Notes: generated by a model from the sequence alone, not told the origin. A DNA stretch of 64,000 nt from Pelagibius litoralis (GCF_011683915.1 NZ_JAAQPH010000008.1:1-64000); one strand, 5' to 3'; shown: positions 19,087 through 27,761, counted from the first letter of the stretch. A program made the numbers and translations.

Positions 19087-19154
19087 ACCTGTCTCCATCG
19101 TTTCATGTTGTCTCCCAAAGCGCAGCACTACTCTCTGCGGCTTCCGCTGTGTCC

Positions 19155-19844
19155 TTAATCGAGGTAGTCGACGTGCGCTTCGATGTGCGCCGCCAGATTC
19201 AGGGTGTGCTCGCGCGCCAGGCGTTCGGCCAGTTCGGTGTCCCGGGCTTCCAGCGCTTCGATGATGTGGAGGTGATCGATGATCGAGCGCTTTGCCCGGT
19301 CCTGTTCCGAGATGGTCCGCGCCCGAATCCCTTTCATGTGAATGAAAAGCCGGTCGGCGGTTTCCTTCAACAGGGCGCAGCCGCTCAACTCCAGGATCGA
19401 CTGGTGAAACTCGATGTTGCGGTCCGAGTACTCGTCGATATGCGCCTGGACCTGCCCGTTCTCAAAGCTCGTAAAGAGCTTGCGCAGCGAAGCGATCCCC
19501 TCGTCGGAAGCGTTCAGTGTGATCAGCCGCGCCGCCATGCTTTCCAGCGCAGCCCAGACCGTGATCATTTCCAGGATTTCCTTGCGCGACTTGCGCACGA
19601 TGAAAACGCCGCGCCGCGGGATGACCGTCACCAGGCCTTCCTGCTCCAACCGCGCCAGGGCCTCGCGGATCGGCGTCCGGCTGATCCCAAGCTGCTCCGA
19701 CAGCTGCCGCTCGTCCAGCTTCAGCTGGGCGTCGTCGGCATAGATATTCATCGAGGTAATGCCGTTGTGCAGCGTTTCATAGATGTGCTCCTTCAGACTG
19801 AAGGTGCTCTCGATCGGCTTCACTTGGAGCTTGTTGGGCAACAT
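19155..19844 (-). CDS. GntR family regulator, FCD subfamily
   Basis: A 229-residue repressor-like protein with an N-terminal winged helix (residues about 15-82; recognition part [21 protein letters not shown]) and an all-helical FCD effector domain that binds carboxylates. Metal-site residues of the FCD class (Asp/His such as [13 protein letters not shown] near residue 136) are present. Upstream of oxc on the same strand, so it is probably the first gene of the oxalate operon. The palindrome at 19911-19920 lies 67 nt before its start, which suggests autoregulation. Confidence 0.93.
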   Translation of the reverse strand: MLPNKLQVKPIESTFSLKEHIYETLHNGITSMNIYADDAQLKLDERQLSEQLGISRTPIREALARLEQEGLVTVIPRRGVFIVRKSRKEILEMITVWAALESMAARLITLNASDEGIASLRKLFTSFENGQVQAHIDEYSDRNIEFHQSILELSGCALLKETADRLFIHMKGIRARTISEQDRAKRSIIDHLHIIEALEARDTELAERLAREHTLNLAAHIEAHVDYLD

Positions 19845-19910
19845 CGGCGGGGATCGTTTGGTTGTTTCGGTCGGGTGGAACGCCGCCGCGCGGAAGCGGC
19901 GTCTGGTTCT

Positions 19911-19920
19911 TGGTATACAA
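19911..19920. promoter_or_regulatory. Candidate GntR/FCD operator upstream of its own gene
   Basis: TGGTATACAA lies 67 nt upstream of the GntR start. The identical 10-mer is found upstream of tctC and a one-base variant upstream of the sucC-like gene. This spacing is suitable for control of the GntR-oxc-frc transcription unit. Confidence 0.65.
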
Positions 19921-19961
19921 TAGCCCAGGAACCACAGACCGACAACTAAAATCCCGCCGTC

Positions 19962-19983
19962 GCCCGGCCCCGCATCGCCGGGC
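19962..19983 (-). terminator. Possible terminator hairpin after dhaK
   Basis: GCCCGGC and GCCGGGC form a perfect 7-bp GC stem with an 8-nt loop, 53-74 nt beyond the dhaK stop on the minus strand. A short T run follows about 8 nt after the stem, so a factor-independent terminator is possible but not textbook. Confidence 0.35.
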
Positions 19984-20035
19984 TTACTTCACATTAATTC
20001 TCATATTTCGAAAGTAACTTATTATAAATATTGAC

Positions 20036-21025
20036 CTAAACACCCCATCGTAGTGCGGGGGTATGCACGGGCGCATCCCAGAGGCGGGTCAATTCGTCGT
20101 CCAGCAGGGTGACGGTCAGCGAGCAGCCGGCCATTTCCAGCGAGGTCACATAGTTACCCACGAGGCAGCGCGACACGGTGATGCCGCGGCGCCCCAGCAA
20201 CTGCTGCGCCGCGTTGAACATCAGGTACAGCTCCATCAGCGGGGTGCCGCCGAAGCCGTTCAGCAGGACGAAGGCTTCGCCCCGGGCCTTGTCCCCGAAG
20301 TCATCGGCGATCGCCGTCACCATCTCCTCGGCGATCTCACTGGCCGAGGTCAGGGGCACGCGGCGGCGTCCCGGCTCGCCATGAATGCCAACGCCCATCT
20401 CCATTTCGCCTTCGCCCAGTTCGAAGGTCGGCGTACCGGCGGCGGGCACGGTGCAGGACGTGAGAGCAACCCCCATCGAACGGGTCGCCGCATTGGCGCG
20501 GTCACCCAGCGCCTTCAGGGCGGCTAGGTCCAGCCCCTCCTCCGCTGCCGCGCCTAGCACCTTCTCGACGAAGAGGGTGCCGGCGACGCCGCGGCGGCCG
20601 GTCGAGAAGGTCGAGGTTTCCACCGCGACGTCGTCATCGGTCAGGACGGTCATGACCTCGCCGGTCGCCATCTCCGCGGCCATCTCGAAGTTCATCACAT
20701 CGCCCTCGTAGTTCTTCACGATGAAGAGCGTGCCCGCACCGCTGTCCACCGCCTCGGCGGCAGCCAGCATCTGGTCGGGGGTCGGCGAGGTAAAGACCTG
20801 GCCGGGGCAGGCCGCATCCAGCATGCCCAGGCCGACAAAGCCCCCATGCAAAGGTTCATGGCCCGACCCGCCACCGGAGATCAGCGCCACCTTGCCCGGC
20901 TTAAGCGATGCCCGGCGCACAAACTTGTGCTCGTCACCGACAACGAGAATGTCGCGATGGGCGGAGACGAAGCCGTCCAGGCTCTCGGTCAGGATCGTTT
21001 CGGTGGCGTTGATCAGCTTTTTCAT
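20036..21025 (-). CDS. dhaK: PTS-dependent dihydroxyacetone kinase, substrate-binding subunit DhaK
   Basis: A 329-residue DhaK-domain protein that binds dihydroxyacetone (or a related ketose) covalently for phosphorylation by DhaL. The GGGSGHEPLHGGFVG motif near residue 45 and the GIHGEPGRRR motif near residue 211, which holds the substrate-binding His, are both present. No ATPase domain is fused. The start at 21025 follows GGGAGG and gives the family opening MKKLIN. It is the last gene of the dha operon. Other DhaK proteins act on erythrulose or similar ketoses, so the exact substrate is open. Confidence 0.94.
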   Translation of the reverse strand: MKKLINATETILTESLDGFVSAHRDILVVGDEHKFVRRASLKPGKVALISGGGSGHEPLHGGFVGLGMLDAACPGQVFTSPTPDQMLAAAEAVDSGAGTLFIVKNYEGDVMNFEMAAEMATGEVMTVLTDDDVAVETSTFSTGRRGVAGTLFVEKVLGAAAEEGLDLAALKALGDRANAATRSMGVALTSCTVPAAGTPTFELGEGEMEMGVGIHGEPGRRRVPLTSASEIAEEMVTAIADDFGDKARGEAFVLLNGFGGTPLMELYLMFNAAQQLLGRRGITVSRCLVGNYVTSLEMAGCSLTVTLLDDELTRLWDAPVHTPALRWGV

Positions 21026-21082
21026 GGCGTCCTCCCTTGCAAGCACCCGGTCCGAAGGGCCCGGGCGCGCGTCTGTTTTCCG

Positions 21083-21508
21083 TCAGCGATCTTTGTTCTG
21101 CTCAAAAAGCCGCGCGACCTTTTGGACGAACTCTTCGACCACGCGCTCGAGCTCGCGGTTGCGGACCTCGTCGCCCAGGTCGGGCAGTTGTATGCGAAGC
21201 TCGCGCGTCGGGGCGGCGTCCTTGATCAGCTTCAAGCGCCGGGGATGCGCGCGCCCGTAAGCCTCCAAAAAAGCCTGACGCTCGTCGACCGACAGGTGAC
21301 AGATCTCGAAGATGATATCCAGATGGCGCGCCGGAATGGGCACGGCATAGGAGGGATTGGAAATCTGCGAGATGAAACTGCGGTTCTTACCCAGAGCCGT
21401 GGCCAGGCGCTGGCGCGTGCCTGACGGCCGTTTGTCGAGAACCGCCTGGAGAACGGCCTTGTAGGCCGCGACATCGTCGCCCGAGGCGACCGCGGGCACC
21501 TTAGCCAT
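21083..21508 (-). CDS. Small HTH-containing protein in the dha operon
   Basis: A 141-residue protein of unknown function. Residues about 28-75 look like an Xre/Cro-type helix-turn-helix (TRQRLATALGKNRSFISQIS), followed by a charged helical C-terminus (residues about 110-140) that could be coiled-coil. The start at 21508 overlaps the TAA of the EI gene by 8 nt, showing tight translational coupling; longer frames read back into EI. It could be a regulator that senses the phosphorylation state of the operon's PTS, but nothing in the sequence proves this. Confidence 0.8.
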   Translation of the reverse strand: MAKVPAVASGDDVAAYKAVLQAVLDKRPSGTRQRLATALGKNRSFISQISNPSYAVPIPARHLDIIFEICHLSVDERQAFLEAYGRAHPRRLKLIKDAAPTRELRIQLPDLGDEVRNRELERVVEEFVQKVARLFEQNKDR

Positions 21509-23144
21509 CGGCGTCCCCCAGGTCGGTCGTGGCGATGGTCGCCTTCGTGCGGCCCAGCGCCCGGGGTGCAACGGAAAGGCTGCGCAGTCCGCAGCGCAGC
21601 AGCGCTGGAATCTGTGCCGGCTCGCCGCCCGCATCGCCGCAGAGACTGACCTCCCTGCCCATTGCAGCCGCCCCCTCGACCAACGAACGGATCAGCTTCA
21701 GCACCGCCGGATGCAGAGTATCATTGAGGTCGGCCACCGCCGCAATATCGCGGCCCGCCGCGGTGACATACTGGGTCAGGTCGTTGGAGCCGACGGAAAA
21801 GAACGCCGCCTCGCCGAAAAGTTCCGGTGCGATGGCCGCGGCCGGCACCTCGACCATCATCCCCAGGGGCGCCTCGGCGCAGTCAGTCCCCTCGGCACGC
21901 AGGCTCGCCAGCGCTTCCGCATAGAGCCTCTTCGCTTGGGCAATCTCCTCAGGCCGGGTGACCATGGGCAGCATGATCTTCAGGTTGCCTTGCAACGCGA
22001 CCCGCCCCAGCGCCCGCAACTGAACGCGGAACACCTCGGGACGGGCGAGCGAGAGGCGCAGGCCCCGCAGGCCGAGGAAGGGATTGGATTCATCGGGCGC
22101 CGTCAGCCCGGCAATCGGCTTGTCGCCACCGGCATCCAGGGTGCGGATGATTACCGGCTTGCCCGCCGCCCAGGTCAGGATCCGCCGATAGGCGAGATAC
22201 TGCCGCTCTTCATCCGGCAGTCCGCCGGCGCCGTGAAACAGGAACTCGCTGCGCACCAGGCCGATGCCGTCGCAGTGCGACGGGTCCAGAGCGTCCAGCT
22301 CATCCGGGTCCGCCACGTTTATCATGACCGATACCGGTGTGCCGTCGCGGGTCACCGCCGGTTTGCTGCGAAATTCATCTTCACTCTCACGCGTGTTCCG
22401 CGCCGCTTCCTGGCGTTCGGCAAAGGCTGCCCGCGCCCCGGCATCCGGATCGACGATCAGAAGGCCGCTATCGCCGTCCAACAGAACCTCGCTCTCATCG
22501 GACAGCTCGATATCCCCGAGACCGACCACCATGGGAACGCCGCGCGCCCGCGCCAACATGGCGACATGGCTGGAGGGGCTGCCCTGGCGCAGCGCGAGAC
22601 CGCCGCCCCGGCTCCAATCGGTTTCCAAAAACCGGCTGGGCGTTACGTCGCGCCCGGCCAGCACCACACCGCCAAGGATGGCTTGCGCCTGCAAACCGCC
22701 GCCCAGATGCCGCAGAACCCGGTCCCGCAAATCCCTGAGATCCGCCGAGCGGGCGCGGAAGTACTCATCCTCCGCCGCTTCATAGTCGGCGATCTGTTCA
22801 TCCAGCGCCCCACGCCAGGCAACGCCGGCCCCCTGCCCTGCGCCGATCGATGCCAGTGCCGGTTCCACAAGGACGTCGTCCTCCAGCATGGCGATCTGGA
22901 ATTCGATGATCCCGGCGCTTTGCTCGTCAAGGCTGCTCATCAAAGCGGTCAGGTCCTCGCCAGAGGCCGCGATGGCCTCACGCAGACGGCGGGCCTCCTC
23001 GTCCGGGCTGCCAGGCGCAGCGTCGGAGGTTTCGGCTTGCCGGTTCGTGGCTTCGTCCAGAAACACCAGGGTTCCCGTCGCCAAGCCCGGCGCCGCGGGC
23101 TTGCCCCTGAATTCGCGTGTGCCTGCTTCAGGCATTGGCCGCAT
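21501..23144 (-). CDS. ptsI: PTS enzyme I (phosphoenolpyruvate-protein phosphotransferase)
   Basis: A 547-residue enzyme I, slightly short of the usual 570, that takes phosphate from PEP and gives it to HPr. The phospho-His is in GSPSSHVAMLARARGVPMVVG near residue 196. The PEP-binding barrel motifs GIGLVRSEFLF (near 293) and the C-terminal GSNDLTQY and LCGDAGGEP are intact. Two in-frame ATGs (23144, 23135) both overlap the HPr stop. Being inside the dha operon, it probably serves DhaM rather than a sugar-permease PTS. Confidence 0.94.
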   Translation of the reverse strand: MRPMPEAGTREFRGKPAAPGLATGTLVFLDEATNRQAETSDAAPGSPDEEARRLREAIAASGEDLTALMSSLDEQSAGIIEFQIAMLEDDVLVEPALASIGAGQGAGVAWRGALDEQIADYEAAEDEYFRARSADLRDLRDRVLRHLGGGLQAQAILGGVVLAGRDVTPSRFLETDWSRGGGLALRQGSPSSHVAMLARARGVPMVVGLGDIELSDESEVLLDGDSGLLIVDPDAGARAAFAERQEAARNTRESEDEFRSKPAVTRDGTPVSVMINVADPDELDALDPSHCDGIGLVRSEFLFHGAGGLPDEERQYLAYRRILTWAAGKPVIIRTLDAGGDKPIAGLTAPDESNPFLGLRGLRLSLARPEVFRVQLRALGRVALQGNLKIMLPMVTRPEEIAQAKRLYAEALASLRAEGTDCAEAPLGMMVEVPAAAIAPELFGEAAFFSVGSNDLTQYVTAAGRDIAAVADLNDTLHPAVLKLIRSLVEGAAAMGREVSLCGDAGGEPAQIPALLRCGLRSLSVAPRALGRTKATIATTDLGDADG

Positions 23145-23424
23145 CGGCCGCGCCCTCGTCGAAGTCGCGCTCCACCAGGGCCTTCAAGGCTTCCAGAGCT
23201 GCGCCCGCATCTTCGCCTTCGGCACGAAAGAAAAGCGTCGTGTCCTGTGGTGCCTTCGCGGCCATGACCTTGACGATGCTCTTGGCGTCGATCCAGGGCC
23301 CCTCGCCGCTGACAGACAGCTCGATCTTTGCCGTGAAGGTCTTGGCGAGCTTGGTCAGCTTCACCGAAGGCCGGGCATGAAGACCGATCGCATGGGTCAT
23401 GAATACTGAAGCTTCTTCCATCAT
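23128..23424 (-). CDS. HPr family phosphocarrier protein
   Basis: A 98-residue HPr. The active His is in the HAIGLHARPSVKL motif near residue 16, where phosphate from enzyme I is accepted. The regulatory Ser region (WIDAKSIVKVMAAKA) is present but is typical of HPr generally. The C-terminus is a short Ala/Asp-rich extension. Located between dhaM and the EI gene, so it is the phosphate shuttle from EI to DhaM. Confidence 0.92.
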   Translation of the reverse strand: MMEEASVFMTHAIGLHARPSVKLTKLAKTFTAKIELSVSGEGPWIDAKSIVKVMAAKAPQDTTLFFRAEGEDAGAALEALKALVERDFDEGAADAANA

Positions 23425-23465
23425 CTCCGCCGTGCCTTACCTCTTCACCGTCGCGCCGCCCTTGG

Positions 23466-23861
23466 TCAGGCCGGCGAGAGTTCTTCCGCCGTACCGCAGA
23501 CGACCGCCAGCGGCGCGCCGCCCGAGGCCTCCGTCGCCGCGATCACCGCACCCTCGACGATGGGGGCGTTGCAGATCGCAATCAGGGACTGGCGTTCCTC
23601 AGGCTGCATCTCAATGGCCATCTCGCTGTTGGTCTCCGCGCCGCCAAGATCGACCAGGATCGCCACGCCGGCCTCGGACCAGGCCTGGTCTATGGCCCCC
23701 AGGATGCTTTCGACCGAGGTGCCCAGACCGCCGTCCGGATCGCCGCCACACCAGGCCAGGGGCACCTCGTCGCCCACCATCTGACGTACCATGTCGGCGG
23801 TGCCCCGGGCCACATCGGCCGAGTGCGATACGATAACGATCCCTACATTCCCTTTGGTCAT
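23466..23861 (-). CDS. dhaM: Dihydroxyacetone kinase phosphoryl donor subunit DhaM
   Basis: A 131-residue EIIA-mannose-type domain. The phosphorylatable His is in the IVSHSADVARG motif near residue 13, and the GGDPDGGLGTS loop near residue 42 is typical of DhaM. Unlike E. coli DhaM it has no HPr or EI-like extension; those functions are separate genes next door. It rephosphorylates the ADP bound to DhaL. Overlaps dhaL by 4 nt. Confidence 0.93.
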   Translation of the reverse strand: MTKGNVGIVIVSHSADVARGTADMVRQMVGDEVPLAWCGGDPDGGLGTSVESILGAIDQAWSEAGVAILVDLGGAETNSEMAIEMQPEERQSLIAICNAPIVEGAVIAATEASGGAPLAVVCGTAEELSPA

Positions 23862-24472
23862 TTACCGGCTGCTCCCAGGGTCTTGCAAACGGTGGTGATG
23901 ATCAGCGCCGAAGAGCGGGCGCCGGGGTCCATGTGACCGATGGAGCGCTCGCCCAGAAAGGAGGCCCGGCCCTTTTCGGCCAACATCGGGATGGTGGCCT
24001 CCGCCGCCTCCGCAACCTTTGTGCAGAGCGCTGCCGAGGCGCTGGGGTCCGCTTGCAGGCATTCCAGCGCCGGCGCCAGCACATCCAGCATGGTTTTCTG
24101 GCCGGGGTGAGACTTGCCGCGCGCCATCACGGCCTGAAATGCAGCCTCGAAGGCCGCCACCGTGTCGGCGGGAGCCGGTTCCTCCGGAAGGCTTTTACCG
24201 AGAGTCATGAAGAAGGTGCCGTAGAGCGGACCCGATGCCCCCCCGACCTTCATCACCAGGGCCATGCCGATCGCCTTCAGGCCCTCCGGCAGGGTCTTCT
24301 CGGCCAGATTGTCGATATCGGCCAGCACCGCCTCGGCCCCGCGCTTCATGTTCACGCCGTGATCGCCGTCGCCGATGGCCTGATCCAGCGCCGTCAGTTC
24401 CTCCGCATGATCGATCACTTCCTGCGCGACCGCTTTTATCAGGTCCCGGCGGCTTGCTGCATCGTCTAACAT
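23858..24472 (-). CDS. dhaL: Dihydroxyacetone kinase ADP-binding subunit DhaL
   Basis: A 204-residue all-helical DhaL. The Mg-ADP-binding aspartates are in the LDQAIGDGDHGVNM motif near residue 30, and the glycine-rich GGASGPLYGTFFM segment near residue 76 binds the nucleotide. It holds ADP as a cofactor that is rephosphorylated by DhaM and then phosphorylates the ketose on DhaK. It follows the second ABC ATPase gene by 7 nt, so kinase and transporter are one operon. Confidence 0.94.
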   Translation of the reverse strand: MLDDAASRRDLIKAVAQEVIDHAEELTALDQAIGDGDHGVNMKRGAEAVLADIDNLAEKTLPEGLKAIGMALVMKVGGASGPLYGTFFMTLGKSLPEEPAPADTVAAFEAAFQAVMARGKSHPGQKTMLDVLAPALECLQADPSASAALCTKVAEAAEATIPMLAEKGRASFLGERSIGHMDPGARSSALIITTVCKTLGAAGK

Positions 24473-24479
24473 GGCATCC

Positions 24480-25502
24480 TCACGTTCCGGCCCTCAGACG
24501 CTCGCCGGCGCCATCGAAGTAGAGCGGCTTGATCAATTCCAGGGACACGCCGTCGTCCACCGACAGGTCGGTGTCCGGCTCCACCAACGTGGTGACCTTG
24601 CGGTCGCCGACGGTGATATGAAGATGGTTCTGATCCCCAAGGTGTTCGATCCACTGAACCTTTCCCTGGGCGGTGTTTTCCGCCACCTTTCGAATTCGGA
24701 TATGCTCGGTCCGGGCGCCGATGGTCGCCGTCCCCGCGGGCGCCACCCCGGCCGGAATGAGATCACGGGGGATCAGATTGATCGCCGGCTGGCCCAGGCG
24801 GGTCGCGACATAGACGTTGTGCGGATCTTCATAAATCTCTCGCGGCGCCCCGACCTGGATCAACTTGCCCTGGTCGATCACGCCGATGCGGTTGGCCATG
24901 GTCATGGCCTCGATCTGGTCGTGGGTAACGTAGAGCAGGGTCGCCCCCAGGTCCTTTTGGATGCGCTTCAGCTCGATGCGCATGTCGGCGCGCAGCTTGG
25001 CATCCAGCGACGACAGCGGCTCGTCCATCAGATAGATCTGCGGCGCGCGCACCAGCGCCCGGCCAATCGCCACGCGCTGCATCTCGCCGCCGGAAAGCTG
25101 GGTCGCCTTATTCTGCAGCTTGTCCGGAATACGCAGCATCTCGGCGATGGCGTTGACCCGCTCGCGGATCTCCGGCTCCGGCACCCGGCGCGCCGGAGAG
25201 CGCAGCGGAAAGGCCAGGTTGTCGAAGACCGTCAGATGGGGATAGAGCGAGTACTGCTGAAACACGAAGCTGACATCGCGCACCGTCGGCGAGGCCGTGG
25301 TGACGTCCCGGCCGGCAATCTCGATACGGCCCTGATCGGCCTTTTCCAGGCCCGCCACCAGGCGCAGGGTCGTGGTCTTGCCCGCCCCGGTCGGGCCCAG
25401 CAGAACGACGAACTCGCCGTCGGCCACGGTCAGGTCCATTCGGTCGACCGCTGTTGTCTCATCGAAGCGCTTGGTGACGCCGCTCAGGCAAACCTCAGCC
25501 AT
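24480..25502 (-). CDS. Sugar/polyol ABC transporter ATPase (second of two)
   Basis: A 340-residue MalK/UgpC-type ATPase. Walker A GPTGAGKTTTL (near residue 37), signature LSGGEMQR (near 133) and Walker B YLMDEPLSSLD (near 153) are canonical, and a C-terminal TOBE/OB domain follows (from about residue 235). The ATG at 25502 overlaps the stop of the preceding ATPase gene by 8 nt. With the other ATPase it likely forms a heterodimer, as in the two-ATPase glycerol transporter GlpST; that comparison is from known families, not a proven match. Confidence 0.92.
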   Translation of the reverse strand: MAEVCLSGVTKRFDETTAVDRMDLTVADGEFVVLLGPTGAGKTTTLRLVAGLEKADQGRIEIAGRDVTTASPTVRDVSFVFQQYSLYPHLTVFDNLAFPLRSPARRVPEPEIRERVNAIAEMLRIPDKLQNKATQLSGGEMQRVAIGRALVRAPQIYLMDEPLSSLDAKLRADMRIELKRIQKDLGATLLYVTHDQIEAMTMANRIGVIDQGKLIQVGAPREIYEDPHNVYVATRLGQPAINLIPRDLIPAGVAPAGTATIGARTEHIRIRKVAENTAQGKVQWIEHLGDQNHLHITVGDRKVTTLVEPDTDLSVDDGVSLELIKPLYFDGAGERLRAGT

Positions 25503-26592
25503 GACGGCCTCCGTCATAAAGCGCGGTCTGGATCGCCCGGCCGCTGGAAACGTCAAAGAGCGACAGACGCTCGGACAGGAAACTGAGGCCGACGGTTTCC
25601 CCCGCCGATACCCGGGTATCGGCGCGCAAGCGCGCCTTCACCATGCCCTGGCCGGTTTCCACCGTAACGATCTGGTTGGTGCCCAGATATTCGGCCTCGA
25701 AGACCTCTCCGCGCAGGCCCGAGGCATCGTCGAAACGGATGTGCTCCGGACGGACACCCAGCGCCAGTTCACCCTCTGGCCGATCCTCACGCAGGACCGG
25801 CAGGATCACCTCGGTCGCGTCCATGCGAACGGCGGCAGCGCCCTTGGCCACAGCGCCATGGAATCTCAGGAAGTTCATCGGCGGGGAGCCGATGAACTCG
25901 GCAACGAACATCGTGGCCGGGCGGTCGTAGATTTCCTGCGGCGCACCGAACTGCTCGACATAGCCCTTGTTCATCACCGCGATCTTGTCGGCCATCGACA
26001 TGGCCTCCAGCTGATCGTGGGTGACATAGACCGTGGTCGCGTCGATACGGTCGTGCAGCAGGCGCAGCTCCTCGCACATCAGATCGCGGAACTCGGCATC
26101 CAGCGTGCCCAGCGGCTCGTCCATCAGAAAAGCCATGGGGCGGCGTACAATGGCGCGGCCCAGGGCGACCCGCTGGCGGTCGCCGCCGGCAAGGCCGGAG
26201 ACCGACTTGTTCAGCAGATGGTCGATGCGCAGCAGGCGCGCCGTCTCCTCGACCCTTTCGCGGATCTCGCTGCGCGGCCGCCCGATGCACTTCAACGGGA
26301 AGCCGATGTTCTGGCGCACGTTCATATGGGGATAGAGCGCAAAGAGCTGGAAGACGAAGGCGATGTCGCGCTGCGAGGCCCGGTTGAAGGTCACATCCTC
26401 GCCGCCCAGATAGATCGCGCCGGAACTGGGCAATTCCAGCCCTGCAATCATCCTGAGCGTGGTCGTCTTGCCGCAGCCCGACGGCCCCAGCATGACGAAG
26501 AAGTCGCCGTCGTCGATGGTGAAGGAGGAATCGGCCACCGCGACGAAATCGCCGAAGGTCTTGCGCAGGTTCTCGACACGAATTTCAGCCAT
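25495..26592 (-). CDS. Sugar/polyol ABC transporter ATPase (first of two)
   Basis: A 365-residue MalK-type ATPase with Walker A GPSGCGKTTTL (near residue 37) and Walker B FLMDEPLGTLD (near 154). The ABC signature reads LAGGDRQR instead of LSGGQ/E-R, a change in the Ser that contacts ATP. In a heterodimeric pair this would give one altered ATP site. A TOBE domain occupies the C-terminal third. It sits downstream of the 70-aa membrane protein gene and upstream of the canonical ATPase. Confidence 0.92.
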   Translation of the reverse strand: MAEIRVENLRKTFGDFVAVADSSFTIDDGDFFVMLGPSGCGKTTTLRMIAGLELPSSGAIYLGGEDVTFNRASQRDIAFVFQLFALYPHMNVRQNIGFPLKCIGRPRSEIRERVEETARLLRIDHLLNKSVSGLAGGDRQRVALGRAIVRRPMAFLMDEPLGTLDAEFRDLMCEELRLLHDRIDATTVYVTHDQLEAMSMADKIAVMNKGYVEQFGAPQEIYDRPATMFVAEFIGSPPMNFLRFHGAVAKGAAAVRMDATEVILPVLREDRPEGELALGVRPEHIRFDDASGLRGEVFEAEYLGTNQIVTVETGQGMVKARLRADTRVSAGETVGLSFLSERLSLFDVSSGRAIQTALYDGGRHG

Positions 26593-26601
26593 GCGCCCGC
26601 C

Positions 26602-26814
26602 TCACTCCGGAAAGTGGCTGACGATGATGAACATCACCGTGCCGGTCAGGATGGTTACGAAGGAATAGGTAAACAGCGAGAGCGCGAAGGGCTGCATCAG
26701 CATGAAAACACCGATCGCTATGATCACCGTCGCCAGATTCTCCCAGGGCCCCCGGCGCAGCCGCAGAAAACGGGTCAGCAGACTCTGGGCTTCCGTGTCT
26801 TGTTCCAGGCTCAT
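26602..26814 (-). CDS. Small membrane protein of an ABC transporter operon
   Basis: A 70-residue protein with two hydrophobic segments (residues about 25-42 and 47-65) and a charged N-terminus. Its ATG overlaps the permease stop by 4 nt and its stop is 9 nt before the ATPase gene. I do not recognise a named family with certainty. Some glycerol-type ABC operons carry a small membrane subunit at this position. It could be an accessory transporter subunit; tight coupling argues that it is translated. Confidence 0.75.
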   Translation of the reverse strand: MSLEQDTEAQSLLTRFLRLRRGPWENLATVIIAIGVFMLMQPFALSLFTYSFVTILTGTVMFIIVSHFPE

Positions 26815-27761
26815 TTTCTCACCGCTCCGAAGGTGATGCCGCGCAGCAGATGCTTCCGCAGCAGGATGGTGAAGGCCACGATGGGGATGAGGAACAGCGT
26901 CGCCCCGGCGGCCACCGCCGGCCAGTCCAGCCCTCCCTCGCCGATGATGGTGGGGATGAAAGGCGGCGCCGTCTGCGCGGTACCGGAGGTCAAGAGCAGC
27001 GCGAAGGCGTATTCGTTCCAGGAGAAAATCAGGCAGAAGATCGCCGTCGCGGCGATACCGGTTGCGGCCTGCGGCAGAACCACCTTGATGAAAGCTTGGA
27101 GACGGGAATAGCCGTCAATCAGTGCAGCTTCCTCATACTCCAGCGGGATCTCGTCGATGAAGCCCTTCAGCAGCCAGACCGCCAGCGAAATATTCACTGC
27201 CGTATAGAGCAGGATCATGCCGAGATGCGTATCCGACAGGCCGACGCTGCGGTACATCAGGAAGATCGGGATTGCCACCGCAATCGGCGGCATCATGCGC
27301 GTACTCAGAATGAAGAACATGAGATCGTCCTTCAGCGGTATCTTGAAGCGCGAAAAGGCATAGGCCGCCAGGGTGCCCAGGAAGACCGACAGGAACGTAG
27401 ATCCGAAACCGATAATGACCGAGTTCAGAAAACGCTCACCGAACTTCGAGGGACCGGCGATGACCATGTTGCGGTCGCGCACCAGGGCCTCTGCCCAGTT
27501 GTCCGGCGGCGGCAGGGTTGCCATGTACTCCGGCGTCTGGCGGGAGCGCGTGGTGAAAAGGTTCACGTAACCCTCCAGCGACGGCTCGAAGACCACTTTC
27601 GGCGGATAGGATATGGAATCCTGCGGCGTCTTGAAGCCGGTCATGAAGATCCAGACCAGCGGCAGGATGGTGATCAGCGCATAGAGGATGACCAGCGCGC
27701 TGGACAGATGCCGGGTCCAGGGCTTGGCGTCAACGACGGAGTGGGCTGTGCTGGCGCTCAT
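26811..27761 (-). CDS. Sugar/polyol ABC transporter permease, MalG-type
   Basis: A 316-residue inner-membrane protein with six hydrophobic helices. The cytoplasmic EAA loop is EEAALIDGYSRLQAFIKVVLP near residue 207. A long periplasmic loop lies between helices 1 and 2. The start at 27761 overlaps the other permease's stop by 4 nt; a longer in-frame extension reads back into that permease and is rejected. Works with the MalF-type permease and the two ATPases. Confidence 0.92.
   Translation of the reverse strand: MSASTAHSVVDAKPWTRHLSSALVILYALITILPLVWIFMTGFKTPQDSISYPPKVVFEPSLEGYVNLFTTRSRQTPEYMATLPPPDNWAEALVRDRNMVIAGPSKFGERFLNSVIIGFGSTFLSVFLGTLAAYAFSRFKIPLKDDLMFFILSTRMMPPIAVAIPIFLMYRSVGLSDTHLGMILLYTAVNISLAVWLLKGFIDEIPLEYEEAALIDGYSRLQAFIKVVLPQAATGIAATAIFCLIFSWNEYAFALLLTSGTAQTAPPFIPTIIGEGGLDWPAVAAGATLFLIPIVAFTILLRKHLLRGITFGAVRK

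Noticed and set aside
17725-19158. Plus-strand 477-codon frame
   Set aside because: Antisense to oxc, which has complete ThDP motifs.
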